This document shows, piece by piece, positions 60,244 to 64,000 of a DNA stretch of 64,000 nt. The notes under the pieces are model-generated. The model was not told the DNA's origin and did no database searches. It was given only the letters and a program-made list of their open reading frames with translations. A program made the position numbers and the translations under genes. The stretch is from Palsa-506 sp963707065 (GTDB lineage Bacteria; Actinomycetota; Actinomycetes; Streptosporangiales; Streptosporangiaceae). The DNA lies in contig CAVPPJ010000005.1 of assembly GCA_963707065.1 (NCBI GenBank), positions 417,103-481,102 of the forward strand. The letters run 5' to 3'. How positions within the stretch are numbered: position 1 is the stretch's first letter; each line of letters opens with the position of its first letter.

Positions 60244-60635
60244 AAGGTCGCCACGGCCGCGTGGTTCTCGGCTGCCACCAGCCGCGGGGCCGCCGAGCGC
60301 AGCGCCGCGATCGCGACCGAGCGGGCGTCGCTGGGGTCGTTCTTGTTACTCGCCCCGGTCGCCAGCAGCCGCACCCGGGCGCCCGGCTTGGGCTGCACAT
60401 CCAGCACTCGCTCGCCCGCGGCCACCAGCTGCTGGGCGAGCAGGTAACCCAGGCCGCCGGCGCCCTCGACTGCCCAGGTCCGCTCCGGCCGGGACGCCGC
60501 CCATGCCACCAGCCGCCCGGCCTGGGCCGCCGAAGCGCGTACGCGCAGCTGGCCCAGCGGTTCCCCGGACGCGCCGATCGCCACCGCCGTGTGCGAGGCC
60601 TTGTGCGGATCGACACCGATCATTGCTGCTGCCAT
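60236..60635 (-). mobile_element. Truncated IS110-family transposase gene (N-terminal DEDD domain)
   Basis: About 133 codons from ATG 60633-60635: MIGVDPHKASHTAVAIG (Asp), WAVEGAGGLGYLL (Glu) and SNKNDPSDARSVAIAAL (two Asp), the DEDD catalytic domain of IS110 transposases. Homology stops at about 60236, where sequence enters the MarR promoter; the C-terminal Tnp20 domain is missing. A non-functional remnant. Confidence 0.75.
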
Positions 60636-60803
60636 CAGCCCGCTCCTTCGCCATCACCTGGGGGAGGACCGTGGCGGGCATGCCTGATTCCGGATCAGCG
60701 CGGTGGTCAGGCAGGTGCACTGCACGCAAGAGTGCTGTCAAGCAAGTCTTGACGGTGGGGTCCGGATATGGCGCGGCGACTCGGCTAGCGTCAGGATGTA
60801 TCG

Positions 60804-61197
60804 ATGGCATCTGATGTGGTTACCCTGCCTGACGGCAGACGGCTGCGCTGGTATGAGTTCGGTGATCCGGACGGGGCACCAGTTCTCTATACGACTGGGA
60901 CACCGGTGTCGGGCCTGGGCGGAGCCTGGTATGACCAGACGGCCCGGGTATCCGGCCTGCGCTGGATTTCGCTGGACAAGCCTGGCTATGGCGGCTCCGA
61001 TTACCACCGGAAGCGCAGCCTGGTCAGCTGGGCCGATGACCTGGCCGCGCTGGCTGATCATCTCGGCCTGGACAAATTCGCGCTGGCGGGCGATTCCGGG
61101 GGCGGCCCATTTACGCTGGCGGCTGCGTATCGGCTGTCCGACCGAGTGAGCGTGGTCGCCCTGATCGCGTCGGCAGGAGCGCAGCGGCCGCCAGGAC
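60804..61197 (+). pseudogene. Truncated alpha/beta hydrolase
   Basis: From ATG 60804: DGRRLRWYEFGDPDGAPVLY, LDKPGYGGSDYHRKRSLVSW, and AGDSGGGPFTLAAAYRL with the nucleophile elbow GDSGGG. After VALIASAGAQ the frame enters a transposase fragment, so the acid- and His-bearing half is lost. Broken by an insertion or deletion. Confidence 0.75.
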
Positions 61198-61300
61198 ACG
61201 GGTGGCGGCCTGGATCGATGAGTACAACACCATCCGGCGGCACTCCGCGATCGGGATGATCTCCCCGGCCGCCTGGGAAGCCACCCCAGGACGGCGGTCA
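61197..61300 (+). mobile_element. IS3-type integrase-core C-terminal fragment
   Basis: Reads VAAWIDEYNTIRRHSAIGMI then SPAAWE, the C-terminal helix of rve-type transposases. Out of frame with the hydrolase before it. Only the 3' end of the element is visible. Confidence 0.6.
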
Positions 61301-61671
61301 GGCAGCATGAACGACCGCAGCCGGCTGGCCAGAAACCCGGGAGGCGGCTTCGCCGCTGCTCATCTCCGGGTGCGCCGCGCAGGGTACGGGTCCGCCCCTC
61401 CGGGCTCAAGGCTGCTGCGCATCGCTGACGCGACGGCCCCTCGGGCCGGCCCTGACCCCGGAGCCTCTGCGAACCCTCGGGCAGGAAGCGCGGGCAGGCC
61501 AGGGCCTGCCCGCCAGGCGCGGCGGACAAGCATCATCACCAAAACGGAAGTCTCCACGGTTCCAGGGGATTGCCAGGCGGCTCGGCGTGGCTGGGTCGGT
61601 TCTGTTGGTGCTGTTCCCGCCGCCTGCGGTCCTCGCTGCATGGCTCGTCGCGTCAATGGACGTTGGCAGAA
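61301..61671. other. Non-coding stretch with one GC hairpin
   Basis: No credible gene. Contains GCGGGCAGGC-CAGG-GCCTGCCCGC at 61490-61513, a perfect 10-bp stem, probably a terminator or element remnant. Confidence 0.4.
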
Positions 61672-62151
61672 CTACGCCGAAGGCAACGGGAGCCGCATGA
61701 TGACCTCGCCGTTTTCATCGAGTTCGCCGGTCGGCACGAACCCAAGCCGCTGGTAGAACCCAGCGGGCCCATCGTCCCCCTGTACGAAGCTGGTCAGCAG
61801 TTCCGCGGCGCCCTCGGCCCGCACCAGCTCCGCGATGTGCCGGACGACCGCCGCGCCGTAGCCGCGGCCCTGGTACCGCTCGTCGATCAGCAGCTTCCAC
61901 AGGAACCACGGCCCGATGATCTCCGGCGGCTGCGGCTCGCAGTTCCAGCTGACCATCACGAACCCGACCGGCTCGGCTGGCTCGCCGCTGGCGAAGACCA
62001 CCCGGTACCAGGGCTTGGCGTGCAAGTACTCGGCCGCCTCAGCCAGAGAGTCCTGCACCGAGCTCACGAACTGCTCCTGCCCTGGTGCTACGCGCAGTGC
62101 AAGGACCGCCTCGCGGTTCGCGTCGGTGATCTCCTCTAGGGTCACGGTCAC
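61672..62151 (-). CDS. GNAT family N-acetyltransferase
   Basis: 159 aa. Acetyl-CoA loop in IDERYQGRGYGAAVVRHIAE (R/Q-x-x-G-x-G/A) with GWFLWKLLI strand before it, and GPAGFYQRLGFVPTGE at the end. Resembles SpeG/MSMEG-type small-molecule acetyltransferases. Intact despite the mobile remnants around it. Substrate unknown. Confidence 0.87.
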   Translation of the reverse strand: MTVTLEEITDANREAVLALRVAPGQEQFVSSVQDSLAEAAEYLHAKPWYRVVFASGEPAEPVGFVMVSWNCEPQPPEIIGPWFLWKLLIDERYQGRGYGAAVVRHIAELVRAEGAAELLTSFVQGDDGPAGFYQRLGFVPTGELDENGEVIMRLPLPSA

Positions 62152-62194
62152 AGCGGTCAGGTTACAGACCCCATGTCACTGACGTGACGCCCGC

Positions 62195-62768
62195 AATCCC
62201 GCCCGCGTCGTCGGCTGGCAGCGGGACTACCAGCGCGCCGAAGACGAGCTCGACGACCCGCGCTCACTGGCGCTGCCAGATTGGCAAGCGCTCTGCGACC
62301 TGGCTGCGGCGCTCGTCGCCCGGTCGGCCGATCACTTCGAAGGCTGGGGCAACGTTGTATCTTCACCGCTTGCACTGCGGCTCGGATCGGCGAAGTGTCC
62401 GGCATCCGGTGCGCCGACATTGACCGCGACGCCTGGACCTGGCCGGTCCGGCGGCAGACCACACCCAGCCCAGGTGGGTCATCGACAAAGGCACTAAAGG
62501 CAAGCGGGCCCACACCGTCCCGCTCATTGAAGAGGTCCGTCCACTGGTCGAAAAGCGCCTCCATGCTGTTGACAATGACCCATCGGCGCGGGTCTTCACC
62601 GGGCCGCGCGGCGGTCGAATCACCACGGCCGTGCTTCGCGACGCAACCCCTGGGACGAGGTCGTCACCCACCTGGGCTACGAGCATCTGCGCCGCCACGA
62701 CTTGCGCCACACCGGCCTGACCTGGATGGCCGACGTCGGCGTTCCGGTCCACGTCCTCCGGAAGCTCG
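62195..62768 (+). pseudogene. Tyrosine recombinase (phage-type integrase) remnant
   Basis: Pieces in at least three frames: RAEDELDDPRSLALPDWQAL (arm/core), TAARIGEVSGIRCADIDRDA with the catalytic Arg, DKGTKGKRAHTVPLIEEVRP with the Lys, and RRHDLRHTGLTWMADVGVPV with the His-x-x-Arg. The nucleophile Tyr region is missing. A decayed integrase, not functional. Confidence 0.75.
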
Positions 62769-62769
62769 A

Positions 62770-62931
62770 CAGCCTCACCAAGTCGCTCCTGTCGGACAGG
62801 AAGGCCATCCGCTTGCCTCGCGGCAGCTCAGAAAGCCACTGAACGTCGAGTTCATCAACAAGGAGCACGGCGTAGCCAGGTAGGAACTGCGTGTCCCCGA
62901 TCACCGCGAATCCGGCAGGCAGTGCTATCAC
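62770..62931 (-). pseudogene. HIT-domain protein N-terminal fragment
   Basis: Reads FAVIGDTQFLPGYAVLLVDE then ELPRGKRMAFLSDRSDLV, as in the N-terminus of actinobacterial HIT (diadenosine tetraphosphate hydrolase-type) proteins. The HxHxH active site is not present; it runs straight into the integrase remnant. Confidence 0.55.
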
Positions 62932-63110
62932 GCAGCGATGGAGGTCGCATCCGGAGCGACCGGTGACCGAGGTCGCCGACAGGTATGGGGTGCCACGGCA
63001 GAGCGCGCATGTCTGGCTGCGCCGCTACTGGAAACAAGAACCCTTCAGGGCTTGCGGATCGCAGTCACCAGGCGCGGGAGCATCCTTGGCGGAAGTGGCG
63101 GGCCGGTTGC
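62925..63110 (+). mobile_element. IS481-type transposase HTH fragment
   Basis: Reads RPVTEVADRYGVPRQSAHVW then LRRYWK, the N-terminal HTH of IS481-like transposases. Downstream sequence has no catalytic domain. Remnant only. Confidence 0.55.
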
Positions 63111-63951
63111 TAACCGGGGCGGTCACGGGCTGCTGGCGGACGCATCACGAGTCAGGTGATGGCGTCACTTCATCTGAAGGCGAGCTCATGATGTCGGGTG
63201 CCGCGCGCTGTTGGTGCCTCGTGATGAACTGCATGAGGCTGTACCGGCGGAAGCCGGTCTTGATCGTGACGAACGGGTCGATTACGCGGAGGATCAAGTT
63301 CCAGGTGGGAGACCTGGTCGGCCAGGGGGGCTCCTCGTTCATTTTTGCCTCTCTGAAGCATCGGGAGCGGCCAGGTGCTCTCAGCGGAGACGCAAGATGG
63401 CCATGTACTTAAGACGCCGGCCACCGTCGAAGGGATGGCATCTGGGCGCTGCAACTCTGGCATTTCCGGCACCAGTGATGCTTCGCTAAGTCATGCTCCT
63501 CTGCCGTTTGCTGCTGAGATGCCCGATGCAGCCACCGCGCGGTACCGCTCGACACCTCGGTCACACGAAACCCGGGCGTGGTCCCCAGCTTCGAGTGGTC
63601 TAGCTCCTCTGATGAGGAGATTACGGATCTGTGGTGTTGTCCACGGCCCAAGGTTCGTGATCACACCGGGGATGTGAACCTAACGGATCCCTACAGGTGC
63701 CGGATGGCGGCCTGAGCGCGCACGTACGGCGGTCACGTCGGCGCACTTCACCGCCGAGAGGGTCGCCACAATACTCGTTCTTGCAGCCAGAGCCACCATT
63801 AGGCCCGACTGGCACCAGCCGTCGGCGGTCGCGCAAGGGGTCGGATGTTCACCCGCGTTGTGTCGGGGTGTGACGTTCGCCACATCTGATGTTCACGAGA
63901 TACTGCAGAATGCCGCGAAATCCTGCGGTCAAGGAGCGGTCAAAAGATCTT
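63111..63951. other. Unassigned terminal region
   Basis: About 840 bases in which no gene was recognised. Short frames exist on both strands (for example 63170-63472 minus) but show no known domain or convincing SD. Composition is less GC-rich than the core; probably mobile-element remains. Confidence 0.4.
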
Positions 63952-63984
63952 GAGGCCACTTCACCGGGCTGGTGAAATGGCCTC
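63952..63984 (+). terminator. Strong hairpin at the window end
   Basis: GAGGCCACTTCACC-GGGCT-GGTGAAATGGCCTC, a 14-bp stem with one mismatch. On the minus strand it is followed by ATCTTTTGACC, a short T run, so it may terminate a leftward transcript beyond the window. Confidence 0.5.
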
Positions 63985-64000
63985 TGACCTGCAACTTCTG

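Overview
The window is high-GC, high-coding-density DNA typical of a filamentous actinobacterium. Genes are packed with GTG/TTG starts, 4-nt ATGA/GTGA overlaps and ECF sigma/anti-sigma pairs, and there is an F420-type luciferase-like oxidoreductase, a DUF222 protein and a MarR/TetR/HxlR-rich regulator set. I cannot name the species. No rRNA, tRNA or CRISPR array was found.

Layout. 1-5.9 kb: a methyltransferase (cut by the window edge), a DUF222 protein lacking its HNH nuclease part, an APH-type kinase, a 2'-5' RNA ligase-like protein, an MBL-fold hydrolase and a DUF998 membrane protein. 5.9-21.5 kb: a catabolic island. It holds a PLP decarboxylase, an SDR, a MarR regulator, a class I amidotransferase-like hydrolase, a P450, an ACMSD-like amidohydrolase, an APC permease, a glutamine-synthetase-like ligase, an acetoacetate-decarboxylase-fold protein, an HpaE-type aldehyde dehydrogenase (one frameshift), an HpaD-type extradiol dioxygenase, an HpaG-like FAH protein and an LLM oxidoreductase. 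Its transcription units share a 15-bp inverted-repeat operator. I read it as an amine/aromatic degradation pathway that combines gamma-glutamylation with meta-cleavage; the substrate is unknown. 21.5-40.7 kb: ordinary chromosomal genes (cyclase-ATPase-TPR regulator, archaeal/eukaryotic-type prolyl-tRNA synthetase, MFS exporter, enoyl-CoA hydratase, secreted G1 peptidase, sulfotransferase, GNAT/HxlR, TetR with a divergent FAD monooxygenase, DinB-pentapeptide protein, ECF sigma/anti-sigma, Mrp ATPase, DUF885 protein).

40.8-49.3 kb: two orphan FtsX-type ABC permeases point at each other across a small accessory segment (hydrolase remnant, RHH/zinc-ribbon protein, 19-bp repeats, coiled-coil membrane protein, damaged hydrolase). 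49.9-56.5 kb: a leftward sigma - anti-sigma - ABC ATPase - ABC-2 permease - membrane protein unit, followed by a second membrane protein and a frameshifted NarL-type histidine kinase, which looks like an envelope-stress or export locus. 56.5-64 kb: a decayed mobile-element zone with remnants of a serine recombinase, aldo/keto reductase, HSL hydrolase, IS110, IS3-like and IS481-like transposases, tyrosine integrase and HIT protein. Interspersed are an intact MFS transporter, a MarR/alpha-beta hydrolase operon and a GNAT gene.

The strongest candidate for an undescribed system is the 5.9-20.8 kb catabolic island with its shared operator. Several single-base frameshifts (aldehyde dehydrogenase, histidine kinase, hydrolase at 45.5 kb) could be real or could be assembly errors.
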